This document shows, piece after piece, positions 54,563-63,871 of a stretch of 64,000 nucleotides of DNA. The stretch comes from Leptospiraceae bacterium. GTDB lineage: Bacteria; Spirochaetota; Leptospiria; Leptospirales; Leptospiraceae. The stretch's first letter is position 1; the number at the start of each line of letters is the position of its first letter. The stretch lies in contig JACKPB010000004.1 of assembly GCA_024233875.1 (NCBI GenBank), positions 1 to 64,000 on the forward strand, read 5' to 3'. The position numbers were made by a program, and so were the translations under genes. Below the pieces are notes generated by a model. The model saw only the letters and a program-made list of their open reading frames with translations, ran no database searches and was not told where the DNA came from.

Positions 54563-54937
54563 TTATCCTTCGGAGGATTCAAAGTACTTCTCTATGAGTT
54601 CAAACAAAGACCTGGGAGAAAAAGGCTTGGTGACAAAGGCGATGGCTCCGAGGGATTCTGCTTCGAGTCTATCTTTTTCCTGACCTTTCGCTGTAAGAAA
54701 TACCACCGGGATTGTTTCAAATCCTTCCGTGCCTCTTAGTTTTCGGGTAGCTTCAAAACCCGAAAGGACCGGCATCATGATATCCATTATGATCAGATCC
54801 GGCTTTTCCTCAATAGCCTTCCGGTATCCGATTTCACCATTCAGAGCCAAAATTGTTTCATATCCCTTCTTCTGAAAAAGGTCGCTGAGTATTTTTGAAA
54901 TTTGGGGCTGATCGTCAACAATTAGGATCTTTTTCAT
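54563..54937 (-). CDS. Single-domain CheY-like response regulator
   Basis: A 124-residue receiver with the complete phosphorylation site: acidic pair VDDQPQ, phospho-acceptor Asp in IIMDIMMPVLSG, Thr in VFLTAKG and Lys in FVTKPF. There is no output domain, so it acts by protein contact or as a phosphate relay. It could partner the hybrid kinases in this window or an unlinked kinase. The ribosome site AAGGA lies before the ATG. It is transcribed alone, towards the cyclic-nucleotide-binding gene, with a 230-base gap that holds no recognised feature. Confidence 0.95.
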   Translation of the reverse strand: MKKILIVDDQPQISKILSDLFQKKGYETILALNGEIGYRKAIEEKPDLIIMDIMMPVLSGFEATRKLRGTEGFETIPVVFLTAKGQEKDRLEAESLGAIAFVTKPFSPRSLFELIEKYFESSEG

Positions 54938-55096
54938 AAAAGGAAAATTCCTTAGATAGATTCTGGACCCGGGAATTCATAATTTGAAAAGAAAAACGGC
55001 TACCCTAAGCCCATTCATCCTTTTTTCCTGATTGATACAAATTGTGAAAGTACAATTTCCTATTGTTTTCGATGGGAGAGTTGAAACAATGACATT

Positions 55097-55411
55097 ATGG
55101 AAGAACCTCTGATTCCTAAAACCCGTCTGGAACTTTACAAAGACCTGAGTGTATTTTTAGAAGTCTATCACAAAACCAAGATTCTGGAATTGCGTGAAGA
55201 CACAATTCGGATGTACATTCTCTTCTCTAAGAGTAAGAACAAAACCCCCAAAGAAAAATTGATCAATTACAAACTTCTCAGAATAGATGAAAGATTGTTT
55301 CCCGAATCCAAAGGGGAGCTTACCGTCAGGGACGCAATTGTCTGTGAATTTTTGATAGATGAATTGAAAAAGTATTTCGCAAAGTCCATTTCCGAGAAAT
55401 CATCAGAATGA
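55097..55411 (+). CDS. Small conserved-looking protein of unknown function upstream of nuo
   Basis: A 104-residue basic protein, mostly helical (LELYKDLSVFLEVYHKTKIL, DAIVCEFLIDELKKYF), with no signal peptide or known motif. It lies 86 bases before nuoA on the same strand. A promoter-like TTGACA lies between them, so it may not be part of the nuo operon. No family is recognised. Confidence 0.6.
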   Translation: MEEPLIPKTRLELYKDLSVFLEVYHKTKILELREDTIRMYILFSKSKNKTPKEKLINYKLLRIDERLFPESKGELTVRDAIVCEFLIDELKKYFAKSISEKSSE

Positions 55412-55443
55412 ATTTGTTTTTTTTGATACCGAATGCAAATTTG

Positions 55444-55474
55444 TTGACACTGTAGGCTTTCTCCAAATCATTAA
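55444..55474 (+). promoter_or_regulatory. Candidate promoter of the nuo operon
   Basis: A consensus -35 box TTGACA at 55444-55449 is followed by weak -10 candidates (ATCATT at 17 bases, CATTAA at 19 bases). Transcription would start about 20 bases before the nuoA ribosome site GGGAGG. Confidence 0.35.
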
Positions 55475-55497
55475 AACCAAATTAGGGAGGATACCAC

Positions 55498-55875
55498 ATG
55501 GGATTAACACCCGACGGTCTCGGGCCGATTGTTGTACAACTACTACTTGCACTGGGTTTTTCTGCTTTGATTTTGTCTCTGGCCCTTCTCATCAGTCCAC
55601 GCAAACGAAGCAAAGATCATGATACTTTTGAATGTGGTGTTACCTATTATGGTGATGCTAGAGGTGTTTTCAATATCAAGTTCTATCTGGTAGCAGTTCT
55701 CTTTATCCTATTTGACATTGAAGCGGTCTTCCTCTACCCCTGGGCAGTGAGTCTGGGTAAGTTTACCGAAGTGGGCTTAGGATCCTTCCTATTTTTAGAA
55801 ATGCTTTTATTTATTGGCGTTCTTGTTGTTGGACTTTATTATATCTGGAAAAAAGGAGCTTTAGAATGGGATTGA
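55498..55875 (+). CDS. nuoA: NADH-quinone oxidoreductase subunit A
   Basis: A 125-residue membrane protein with three helices. The conserved loop KDHDTFECGVTYYGDARG matches the ECG-x-P region of NuoA, with Cys and Glu; the third helix FDIEAVFLYPWAV is a NuoA hallmark. It helps form the quinone site with NuoH, NuoB and NuoD. GGGAGG precedes the ATG, and the last ten bases overlap nuoB. Confidence 0.97.
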   Translation: MGLTPDGLGPIVVQLLLALGFSALILSLALLISPRKRSKDHDTFECGVTYYGDARGVFNIKFYLVAVLFILFDIEAVFLYPWAVSLGKFTEVGLGSFLFLEMLLFIGVLVVGLYYIWKKGALEWD

Positions 55876-56426
55876 GTGATATTCTCAAAAAACCAGGTCA
55901 GGTTCTGGGTGATATGGTTCAGGTCACAAACCTGGACTTTTTTATCAACTGGGGAAAGAGCTATTCCCTCTGGCCCTATCCATTTGCCACAGCTTGTTGT
56001 GGAATCGAGTTCATGGGGACAGCCTGTTCCGATAACGATATAGCCAGATTTGGTGCGGAAAGACCCTCTTTCTCTCCCCGTCAGGCAGACATGATTCTGG
56101 TTTTAGGAACCGTGACCTATAAGATGGCACCTGTTCTCAGAGAGATCTATGATCAGCTTTCCGAACCCAAGTATGTGATCAGTGTCGGTGCCTGCGCATC
56201 TTCCGGTGGGATGTTTGATACCTACGGAGTGGTTCAGGGAATAGATAGATTTCTTCCTGTTGACATTTATGTTCCCGGTTGTCCGCCCAGACCCGAAGCG
56301 ATCATGGACGCTCTTGTGAAACTTCAGGAAAAAGTGAAGACTCAGGGCTTAGAAGATCGACGTCAGGAAGTAATGAGAAAGATCGATGAAATCAACGAAA
56401 AAAACAAACCTTTAATTGTCCGATGA
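55866..56426 (+). CDS. nuoB: NADH-quinone oxidoreductase subunit B
   Basis: A 186-residue subunit that binds the last iron-sulfur cluster, N2. The four Cys are visible: the tandem pair in ATACCGIEFMGTACSD, then GACASSGGMFDTY and YVPGCPPRPEAIMDAL. It passes electrons to the quinone. The gene overlaps nuoA and shares four bases with nuoC (ATGA). Confidence 0.98.
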   Translation: MGLSDILKKPGQVLGDMVQVTNLDFFINWGKSYSLWPYPFATACCGIEFMGTACSDNDIARFGAERPSFSPRQADMILVLGTVTYKMAPVLREIYDQLSEPKYVISVGACASSGGMFDTYGVVQGIDRFLPVDIYVPGCPPRPEAIMDALVKLQEKVKTQGLEDRRQEVMRKIDEINEKNKPLIVR

Positions 56427-56941
56427 AAGAAACCTTAGAAAATTTTATAAATCAAAATCTTAAGCAGTATCTTTACAAAGAAGATAAAGTTCAATCCAAT
56501 CTCCCCACCTTTTACATCAAAGCAGAAGGGATAGTAGAGGTGGTCAGAGCTTTGAAGGAAGATCCCAATCTTCAATTTGATTTCCTCAATGACCTCACTG
56601 CCATTGATTGGTTGGGCAAAAAAGAACCCAGGTTTGAAGTTTGCTATCTACTCAAAAGCGTAAAAAACAAACACGCCAAGATGATGCTGAAGGTTCCTAT
56701 TGAGGAGGGAGAAACCATTCCCTCACTTGTCTCAATCTTCAAAGGAGCCAATTGGCCCGAGAGAGAAGTTTTTGATATGTTCGGTATTGAGTTTTCCAAC
56801 CATCCTTATATGGAGAGAATCCTTCTTCCGGACAATTTCCAGGGTCATCCCCTCCGAAAAGATTATCCTCTAGAAGGATTCGGACAGGACTATCTCATTT
56901 CCGATTTATTACAGATCCACCAGGGCGATAAGGAGAGTTGA
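56423..56941 (+). CDS. nuoC: NADH-quinone oxidoreductase subunit C
   Basis: A 172-residue peripheral-arm subunit. FLNDLTAIDWL and PIEEGETIPSLVSIFKGANW are family patterns, and the signature REVFDMFGIEFSNHPYMERIL is close to the NuoC consensus, ending in GHPLRKDYPLEG. It is separate from nuoD, unlike the fused NuoCD of E. coli. The start overlaps the nuoB stop. Confidence 0.97.
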   Translation: MKETLENFINQNLKQYLYKEDKVQSNLPTFYIKAEGIVEVVRALKEDPNLQFDFLNDLTAIDWLGKKEPRFEVCYLLKSVKNKHAKMMLKVPIEEGETIPSLVSIFKGANWPEREVFDMFGIEFSNHPYMERILLPDNFQGHPLRKDYPLEGFGQDYLISDLLQIHQGDKES

Positions 56942-56944
56942 TCT

Positions 56945-58165
56945 ATGGTAATGTATGACAAGACATCAAAAAAATTTAGAGGCAAGTTTGATGAATTACC
57001 CGAGGGTCATCTACTCGTAAACCTCGGACCTTCCCATCCTGCCACACATGGAATTCTTCAAAATGTGATTCAACTAGATGGGGAGAGGATTGTAGAAGCC
57101 GATGCGATCATAGGCTATGTTCACAGATGTTTTGAAAAACTGGGTGAACGTTATGACTACAATCAATTCTTGGTCTGTACGGATCGGATGAACTATGTAT
57201 CCACACCTCTCAACAATATCGGTTGGATTCTAACTGTTGAGAATCTCATGCAGATCGAAGTGCCCGAACGTGTAACTTATGTGCGTATGATCATCTCCGA
57301 ACTCTCCCGTATCATGGATCATATCATTTGCAACGGGATTCTCGGGGTGGATTTGGGGGCATTCTCAGGGATGCTACATCTCTTCCACAAAAGAGAAAAC
57401 ATCTACACCATCATAGAAAAGCTGACGGGAGCCAGACTCACTACCACATTCTGTAGGGTAGGTGGGATGGAGAGAGACATTTATCCTGACTTTGTAAAAG
57501 AAGTCAAAATGGTAACTGAGGGGTTGAAGCCTGCACTGGCAGAGTTTACTGATCTTTTGATTCGCAATCGTATTTTCAATGAAAGAACAGATGGAATCGG
57601 TGGAATTTCTGCTGAAGATGCAATTGCTTATGGATTTTCAGGACCCAATCTCAGAGCGGCCGGAGTGGATCATGATGTCAGAAAAGACTCTCCTTATATG
57701 CTTTACGATAAGGTAGATTTTGATGTTCCCGTAGGTGAAAATGGCTCGGTTCTCCACCGAACTCTTGTTCGTCTCGAAGAGATGCATCAATCCATCCGAA
57801 TCATTGAGCAATTGGTAGATGGAATTCCGGAAGGACCCTTTCATGCAGACCTTCCTCATACTTTCCTTCCTCCCAAGGAGAAAGTGTATTCCAGTATGGA
57901 AGAATTGATCTATCATTTCAAAATCATTATGCACGGAGTAAAGGTCCCACCCGGAGAGTACTACATGGCAACCGAAGCCGCTAATGGTGAGCTAGGTTTC
58001 TATATCGTTTCCGAAGGGGACAAATCACCCTGGAGAGTACATGTCAGAAGACCCTGTTTCTGGTACTACCAGGCATTTCCTGAAATGGTAAAAGGTGGAC
58101 TCCTTGCTGATTCCATCGCTACTATGAGTTCACTCAATGTTATTGCCGGGGAGTTGGATTGTTAA
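56945..58165 (+). CDS. nuoD: NADH-quinone oxidoreductase subunit D
   Basis: A 406-residue subunit that forms the quinone-binding pocket with NuoB. NLGPSHPATHGILQ carries the conserved His at the quinone site, and IGYVHRCFEKLGE and the YDQF-like segment YDYNQFLVCTDRMNYV follow. The C-terminus has LDCB-type ending GELDC. AAGGAG lies before the ATG at 56945; a second ATG two codons later is an alternative. Confidence 0.97.
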   Translation: MVMYDKTSKKFRGKFDELPEGHLLVNLGPSHPATHGILQNVIQLDGERIVEADAIIGYVHRCFEKLGERYDYNQFLVCTDRMNYVSTPLNNIGWILTVENLMQIEVPERVTYVRMIISELSRIMDHIICNGILGVDLGAFSGMLHLFHKRENIYTIIEKLTGARLTTTFCRVGGMERDIYPDFVKEVKMVTEGLKPALAEFTDLLIRNRIFNERTDGIGGISAEDAIAYGFSGPNLRAAGVDHDVRKDSPYMLYDKVDFDVPVGENGSVLHRTLVRLEEMHQSIRIIEQLVDGIPEGPFHADLPHTFLPPKEKVYSSMEELIYHFKIIMHGVKVPPGEYYMATEAANGELGFYIVSEGDKSPWRVHVRRPCFWYYQAFPEMVKGGLLADSIATMSSLNVIAGELDC

Positions 58166-58166
58166 A

Positions 58167-58646
58167 ATGACATATAAATTTTCTGAAACATCTGAAAAAA
58201 GATTCCAAAAACTACAAACTATGTTTCCGGACAAGCGGTCTCTGATCCTGCCTGTTCTCTATCTTGTCCAGAAAGAATTGGGATTTGTAGACAAAGAAAA
58301 AATGCAATACATCGCAGATCGGATTGGTTCACCCATTGAACTGGCTCATGTATATGGAGTAGCCACTTTCTACACCCTCTACAATAAAAAAGAAGTTGGA
58401 AAGTATCACATTCAGATCTGTGAAAACATTTCCTGCTATGTGATGGGAAATGACAACATAACCAATCATCTTTGCAAAAAATTGAATATCCAAAAAGGGG
58501 AAACTACAGCCGATAAGAAATTTACCGTATCGGGAGTCCAGTGTCTCGGTGCCTGTGGATATGCCCCAATGATGCAAATCAATGAAAAATACTATGAAAA
58601 TCTAACACTTGAAGAAGTGGATAAAATACTTAACTCATTGGAGTAA
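58167..58646 (+). CDS. nuoE: NADH-quinone oxidoreductase subunit E
   Basis: About 159 residues. The thioredoxin-like domain has the four Cys of the 2Fe-2S cluster N1a: CENISC and CLGAC. The N-terminal helices include LILPVLYLVQKELGFVD. With NuoF it forms the NADH dehydrogenase module. The ATG at 58167 follows the nuoD stop by one base; an upstream TTG inside nuoD (58137) is not needed. Confidence 0.95.
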   Translation: MTYKFSETSEKRFQKLQTMFPDKRSLILPVLYLVQKELGFVDKEKMQYIADRIGSPIELAHVYGVATFYTLYNKKEVGKYHIQICENISCYVMGNDNITNHLCKKLNIQKGETTADKKFTVSGVQCLGACGYAPMMQINEKYYENLTLEEVDKILNSLE

Positions 58647-58648
58647 TC

Positions 58649-59911
58649 ATGGCTGAATTGAAGATACTTACCAAACATCGTGGCGAAGTAGATACCCATA
58701 CACTGAAGCACTACCAGTCTGTAGGAGGATACAAGGCAGCCAAGAAGGCACTCTCCTCAATGGAGCCGGAAATCATTGTCGATGAAGTTAAAAAATCCGG
58801 TCTTCGTGGAAGAGGGGGAGCAGGTTTTCCCACCGGTATGAAATGGAGTTTTATAGATAGAAAGAACCCTAAGCCCAAATATCTTGTCTGCAATGGAGAT
58901 GAGGGAGAACCCGGAACTTTTAAAGATAGAGTGTTGCTTGAGCAATTGCCCCATCAAATGATTGAAGGGATGATCATAGCCGCCAAAGCAATCGATGCAC
59001 ACAAAGCATTCATATACATCAGAGGTGAATATCACCTGAGTATCGATCGGGTTCAATCAGCTATTGACGAAGCCTATGCCGCCGGAATCTTAGGAAAGAG
59101 CTGTATGGGATCAGGATATGAACTCGATATGGTTGTCTATCAGGGAGCCGGAGCCTATATCTGTGGAGAGGAAACTGCTCTGATCAATTCTCTGGAAGGG
59201 AGAAGAGGTCATCCCAGATTGAAGCCCCCATTTCCTGCTGTTGCGGGACTATATGGTTGTCCAACTGTTGTCAATAATGTGGAAACCTTTTCCGCAGTTC
59301 CGCACATCATCAATAATGGTTCCGAGTGGTATGCCAAAATGGGAACTCCCAAATCCACAGGAACCAGACTTTTCAGTGTGAGCGGACCTGTAAAAAAACC
59401 CGGAGTCTATGAGATCGAATTGGGTACACCCCTTCTCACTCTGATCAATGAACTCTGCGGTGGAATGCAGGATGGAAAGAAACTCAGGGGAATCATTCCG
59501 GGTGGATCTTCAGTTCCCATCCTCACAGCAAAAGAATGTGAATCTGCAAATATGGATTTTGAGTCCATGATGGAACACAAAACAATGTTGGGAAGTGGAG
59601 CTGTCATCGTTCTGGCTGAAGATACTGATATCGTTGAGACTACTTTCAGATTGGCAGAGTTTTATGCTCACGAGTCCTGTGGTCAGTGTACACCCTGCAG
59701 GGAAGGTACTCACTGGGTAGCCAGTCTTTTGCACAAAATTAGGGATGGTCACGGAACCCACAAGGATCTTGACCTTCTTTTGTCTCTCACTTTGAATATG
59801 GAAGGGGGAACCACAATCTGTCCTCTTGCAGATGCCTGTGTCGGAGCCGTTCGACCCACCATCACCAAATTCAGACCCGAGTTTGAACAACGTTTGACCG
59901 ATGGAAAATAA
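58649..59911 (+). CDS. nuoF: NADH-quinone oxidoreductase subunit F
   Basis: A 420-residue flavoprotein. The NADH and FMN site is in SGLRGRGGAGFPTGMKW, CNGDEGEPGTFKDR and GAYICGEETALINSLEG. The Cys of the 4Fe-4S cluster N3 are in ESCGQCTPCREG and TTICPLADA. It oxidises NADH and passes electrons inward. Directly after it comes nuoH; the usual nuoG is absent. Confidence 0.98.
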   Translation: MAELKILTKHRGEVDTHTLKHYQSVGGYKAAKKALSSMEPEIIVDEVKKSGLRGRGGAGFPTGMKWSFIDRKNPKPKYLVCNGDEGEPGTFKDRVLLEQLPHQMIEGMIIAAKAIDAHKAFIYIRGEYHLSIDRVQSAIDEAYAAGILGKSCMGSGYELDMVVYQGAGAYICGEETALINSLEGRRGHPRLKPPFPAVAGLYGCPTVVNNVETFSAVPHIINNGSEWYAKMGTPKSTGTRLFSVSGPVKKPGVYEIELGTPLLTLINELCGGMQDGKKLRGIIPGGSSVPILTAKECESANMDFESMMEHKTMLGSGAVIVLAEDTDIVETTFRLAEFYAHESCGQCTPCREGTHWVASLLHKIRDGHGTHKDLDLLLSLTLNMEGGTTICPLADACVGAVRPTITKFRPEFEQRLTDGK

Positions 59912-59929
59912 AAGATAGTAAGGGAAGAT

Positions 59930-61000
59930 ATGAACTGGAATGAAATTATTGTTTGGGCTGTAAAGAGTGGACTTCTCTTTTTCATTATCATCACAGGGTG
60001 TGCTTACTACACCCTGGCAGAAAGAAAAGTAGCAGCATTTATTCAGGATCGTAAGGGTCCGAACCGTGCGGGTCCGATGGGCTTACTCCAACCACTGGCG
60101 GATGGAATCAAATTCTTAACCAAAGAAGAAGTTTTTCCAACACGGGTCAACAAAGTCCTATACCTCATTGCACCGGCTATCTCAGTTTCCTGTGCGATCA
60201 TGGCATGGTCGATCATTCCCTTCGGAGGAACCATACCCCTACCGGGTTTTCTCTCGGAAATGGTCGGATTTGACAAATTGGATCTCCAGGTAGCCAATCC
60301 GGATACAGGAATTCTGGTTTTACTGGCTATTTCCTCTCTGGCAGTCTATGGTGTGATTCTCGCAGGATGGAGTTCGAACAATAAATACTCCCTGATGGGG
60401 GGAATTCGCTCTACAGCTCAGATGATTTCCTATGAATTGCCTCTCGGTCTTTCCCTGACAGCAGTGATTCTAATGGCTGGATCGCTCAAATTGACTGACA
60501 TCAACAACGCTCAAAAAGGGCTTTGGTTCATATTTACACTTCCCGGATTTATGGCATTCTTGATTTTTTCGGTAGCCATGTTTGCTGAAACCAACCGACT
60601 TCCCTTCGACCTTGCAGAAGCAGAATCTGAATTGGTTGTGGGCTTCCACACTGAGTATGGGGCTTTCAAATTTGCATTATTCTTCATCGCTGAATATATG
60701 AATATGATCACTATGAGTGCTGTGGTTTCCCTCCTCTTTTTCGGTGGATACAACGTGCCTTTCGGACTCCTGGAAGGAAGCGATTTTCAATTTCTAGCAG
60801 GTCTTTTGTTCTTTGTGGCTAAGGTTCTCTTCTTTGCTTTTAGTTTTATGTGGGTAAGATGGACTCTTCCCCGTTTTCGTTATGACCAACTGATGAATAT
60901 TGGTTGGAAAAAGTTAATTCCCTGGGCATTAGGAAACATCGTCCTAACAGCTACTTATGTGGTTTACTGGGGAAAATTCTGGAAAGGATTGTTTGTTTGA
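59930..61000 (+). CDS. nuoH: NADH-quinone oxidoreductase subunit H
   Basis: A 356-residue membrane subunit with eight or more helices. Conserved loops include AERKVAAFIQDRKGPNRAGP and FAETNRLPFDLAEAESELV, both hallmarks of NuoH near the quinone entry. It links quinone reduction to proton movement. The gene follows nuoF after 18 bases. The expected nuoI does not follow it. Confidence 0.98.
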   Translation: MNWNEIIVWAVKSGLLFFIIITGCAYYTLAERKVAAFIQDRKGPNRAGPMGLLQPLADGIKFLTKEEVFPTRVNKVLYLIAPAISVSCAIMAWSIIPFGGTIPLPGFLSEMVGFDKLDLQVANPDTGILVLLAISSLAVYGVILAGWSSNNKYSLMGGIRSTAQMISYELPLGLSLTAVILMAGSLKLTDINNAQKGLWFIFTLPGFMAFLIFSVAMFAETNRLPFDLAEAESELVVGFHTEYGAFKFALFFIAEYMNMITMSAVVSLLFFGGYNVPFGLLEGSDFQFLAGLLFFVAKVLFFAFSFMWVRWTLPRFRYDQLMNIGWKKLIPWALGNIVLTATYVVYWGKFWKGLFV

Positions 61001-61001
61001 T

Positions 61002-61577
61002 ATGGCTCTAGATCTTAGTTCTCCCCAACCCTTACTTTTCTTGGTTTTTGCCGGTATCTGTGCAGGCTCCTCTCTTGCGGTAGTGTTGCACAAGAATCCT
61101 GTTGTATCAGCGGCATCACTGGTTCTTTCTTTTTTTGCACTGGCAGGGATTTATGCTGTGATGAATGCAGTCTTCATTGCTACCATGCAAATCATCGTTT
61201 ATACCGGCGCGATCATGGTTCTGGTGATCTTCGTTATCATGCTTCTTTCGCTCAGGGAAGAAACCAATTTGGAAATCTGGAAAAAACCTATCAAGCAGAG
61301 TTTCATTATCCTTTTGGTTTTGACTTATGTAGGGCTCATCACTGCCGTCATGAATTTCAGTCCTGAATCTGCTTCCACTACTCAGGCAACTGATACTTAT
61401 CAATTTGCACTGAGCGGTGGAGAAAATCCTGTAGTTGTGAAAGGCAATACAGCTACAGTGGGTGCGACCACATTTTTGAACTATTTGCTTCCTTTTGAAA
61501 TGGTGTCAATTTTATTGACTGCTGCTGTCATAGGTGCAGTTGTGATCGCGAAACGAGAAAAAATAAAAACAAATTAA
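61002..61577 (+). CDS. nuoJ: NADH-quinone oxidoreductase subunit J
   Basis: About 191 residues with five membrane helices. The region IYAVMNAVFIATMQIIVYTGAIMVLVIFVIMLL is the conserved NuoJ core. The ATG at 61002 follows the nuoH stop after one base; an earlier TTG inside nuoH (60957) gives no benefit. It takes part in coupling within the membrane arm. Confidence 0.95.
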   Translation: MALDLSSPQPLLFLVFAGICAGSSLAVVLHKNPVVSAASLVLSFFALAGIYAVMNAVFIATMQIIVYTGAIMVLVIFVIMLLSLREETNLEIWKKPIKQSFIILLVLTYVGLITAVMNFSPESASTTQATDTYQFALSGGENPVVVKGNTATVGATTFLNYLLPFEMVSILLTAAVIGAVVIAKREKIKTN

Positions 61578-61597
61578 ACAGATAGAGGGAAAAACTT

Positions 61598-61918
61598 TTG
61601 AACACACTCATCTCAGGAATTCCAATCACCTACTTCCTCTCACTCGCCGGACTAATGTTTTCCATCGGGGTATTGGGGGTATTGCTGCGAAGAAACGCTG
61701 TAGTCATTTTTATGTCTGTTGAATTGATGTTGAACTCAGTAAACCTGGTCTTCATTACTTTTGCAAAGGCTCAGGGCAATGTAGGAGGGGAAGTCATAGT
61801 ATTTTTTGTTATGGCAATCGCCGCCGCTGAAGCAGCTATAGGTCTCGCTATCCTAATCGCTATTCATAGACATAAGAAAACAGTCTTTGTCGATGAAATC
61901 AATCTATTGAAATGGTAA
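61598..61918 (+). CDS. nuoK: NADH-quinone oxidoreductase subunit K
   Basis: A 106-residue membrane protein with three helices. Conserved Glu residues that take part in proton transfer lie in MSVELMLNSVNL and AIAAAEAAIGLAI. The start appears to be a TTG at 61598, with AGAGGGAAA upstream. It fits the NuoK length and pattern well. Confidence 0.97.
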   Translation: MNTLISGIPITYFLSLAGLMFSIGVLGVLLRRNAVVIFMSVELMLNSVNLVFITFAKAQGNVGGEVIVFFVMAIAAAEAAIGLAILIAIHRHKKTVFVDEINLLKW

Positions 61919-61922
61919 TCCT

Positions 61923-63863
61923 ATGTTAGAACTTTTTCCACTGGTCATTCTTCTTCCTCTCATCGGTTTTCTTTTCAATGGACTTTTCTATAGAAAGATC
62001 CCGAACAAACTTGCGGCTATCATCGGAATTTCTGCTGTAGCTATTCCGTTCTTCATTACCTTAGGATCCCTATTTGCCTATGTTCCGATGAAAAACAAAG
62101 AGCCTCATCTCTTCAGTCTTTTGGAATGGATTCATGCAGGTTCGTTTAAGGTCAACTTTGCCTATCAGGTAGATCAACTTTCTCTGTACATGACTCTGAT
62201 CATTACAGGAATCGGATCTCTAATCCATATCTACAGTATGGGATACATGAAAGGTGAGGCCGGTTTCAATCGATTCTTCGTGTATTTGAATCTATTTATT
62301 TTCTCTATGCTCAACCTGGTTCTATCAGACAATTTAGTTCTCATGTTTCTGGGTTGGGAAGGTGTTGGACTTTGCTCCTATTTGCTGATTGGATTTGATT
62401 ACCACAAGGACACAGCAGCCAATGCAGGGATGAAAGCCTTCATCACGAATCGAATAGGGGACGTTGGATTCGCGGTTGGTATTTTCCTTACCTATTGGTA
62501 TCTCGGTTCTGTTCGATATGTAGACATAATGAAGGCACTTCCTGATGCTCTTCTCTTCAGAGACATAATCAATTGGGTGGCCCTTGCCTTCTTCATAGGA
62601 GCCATTGGTAAATCAGCTCAGATCCCTCTCTATGTCTGGCTTCCGGATGCGATGGCAGGTCCGACACCTGTTTCCGCTCTCATCCATGCGGCGACAATGG
62701 TGACAGCAGGGGTCTTCATGATCGCCCGGTTGAATCCGATTTTCGCTGCGGCTGAAATCACCAGCAATTACATAGCCATTACCGGTGCGGTAACTGCTTT
62801 TTTTGCCGCTACCATCGGTATTTTTCAAACAGATATCAAAAAGGTTCTGGCTTACTCTACCGTATCTCAGTTGGGATACATGTTTCTCGCCATGGGAGTA
62901 GGGGCCTACACAGCAGGTATGTTCCATCTCATGACCCATGCTTTCTTTAAGGCTCTGATGTTCCTCGGGTCCGGTTCGGTCATCCATGCGATGCACCATG
63001 AGCAGGACATGAGAAATATGGGAAATCTTAAAAATTACATGAAAGTTACCTGGATGACTTTCATGATCGGAACCTTGGCTATTGCCGGGATTCCTCCGTT
63101 CAGCGGGTTCTTTTCGAAAGATCTAATTCTTGAAAAAGCTTTCGGTCATCCGGGAATCGGCCCTTTCCTTTGGGTTCTTGGCGTCGCCGGAGCCATGACC
63201 ACCGCTTTCTATATGTTCCGTTTGGTCTTCCTTACATTCTATGGTGAAGAAAGAATTGATCATCATGTCAAAGAGCATCTCCATGAATCTCCTTTCTCAA
63301 TTACTTTTCCTCTGGTAGTTCTGGCTATAGGAGCTGCGGTAGCAGGTTGGTTGCAGATTCCACATCTCTTCTTTGGTGGGGTTCATATTTTGGATGATTT
63401 CTTTGCACCAATATTTGACAAAAGCGATGTGGTTACGAAAGCCTGGGGAATTGTCAAACATCCCCATGAAATGAGTCATTCTCTGGAATGGACACTCATG
63501 ATCCTTTCAGTAGCTGTAGCAGTTACCGGAATTGTGATCGCAAGAACCATTTTCATCGGGAAAAAATCAGTCCCTCCAGCTGATAAAGATTTCAAAGGAC
63601 TTCCGAAGCTCATCTATGCTAAGTACTATGTGGATGAAATTTTTGAAGCCTATATCATCCAACCGCTGGTGATGATTTCCGAAGCCCTGGCAGAATGGGA
63701 CAAGAAATTTATAGATGGAACTGTAGTGGGTGTCGGTAGATTGTTTTTGAATCTTTCTGAAGGATTTCGAAAACTTCAGACCGGTGTTGTCGGTGATTAT
63801 GCGCTTTTCATAGTTTTGGGAAGTGTGGTCATTATTTTCTTTTTATTCTTTAAGGGAGCCTGA
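61923..63863 (+). CDS. nuoL: NADH-quinone oxidoreductase subunit L
   Basis: A 646-residue antiporter-like subunit. The transmembrane core has the conserved Glu in FLGWEGVGLCSYLLIG, Lys in GAIGKSAQIPLYVWLPDAMAG, PTPVSALIHAATMVTAGV and TDIKKVLAYSTVSQLGYM, followed by MTHAFFKALMFLGSG. The long C-terminal helix region of NuoL is present. It pumps protons (or sodium) in the distal membrane arm. Confidence 0.98.
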   Translation: MLELFPLVILLPLIGFLFNGLFYRKIPNKLAAIIGISAVAIPFFITLGSLFAYVPMKNKEPHLFSLLEWIHAGSFKVNFAYQVDQLSLYMTLIITGIGSLIHIYSMGYMKGEAGFNRFFVYLNLFIFSMLNLVLSDNLVLMFLGWEGVGLCSYLLIGFDYHKDTAANAGMKAFITNRIGDVGFAVGIFLTYWYLGSVRYVDIMKALPDALLFRDIINWVALAFFIGAIGKSAQIPLYVWLPDAMAGPTPVSALIHAATMVTAGVFMIARLNPIFAAAEITSNYIAITGAVTAFFAATIGIFQTDIKKVLAYSTVSQLGYMFLAMGVGAYTAGMFHLMTHAFFKALMFLGSGSVIHAMHHEQDMRNMGNLKNYMKVTWMTFMIGTLAIAGIPPFSGFFSKDLILEKAFGHPGIGPFLWVLGVAGAMTTAFYMFRLVFLTFYGEERIDHHVKEHLHESPFSITFPLVVLAIGAAVAGWLQIPHLFFGGVHILDDFFAPIFDKSDVVTKAWGIVKHPHEMSHSLEWTLMILSVAVAVTGIVIARTIFIGKKSVPPADKDFKGLPKLIYAKYYVDEIFEAYIIQPLVMISEALAEWDKKFIDGTVVGVGRLFLNLSEGFRKLQTGVVGDYALFIVLGSVVIIFFLFFKGA

Positions 63864-63871
63864 GACTAGAT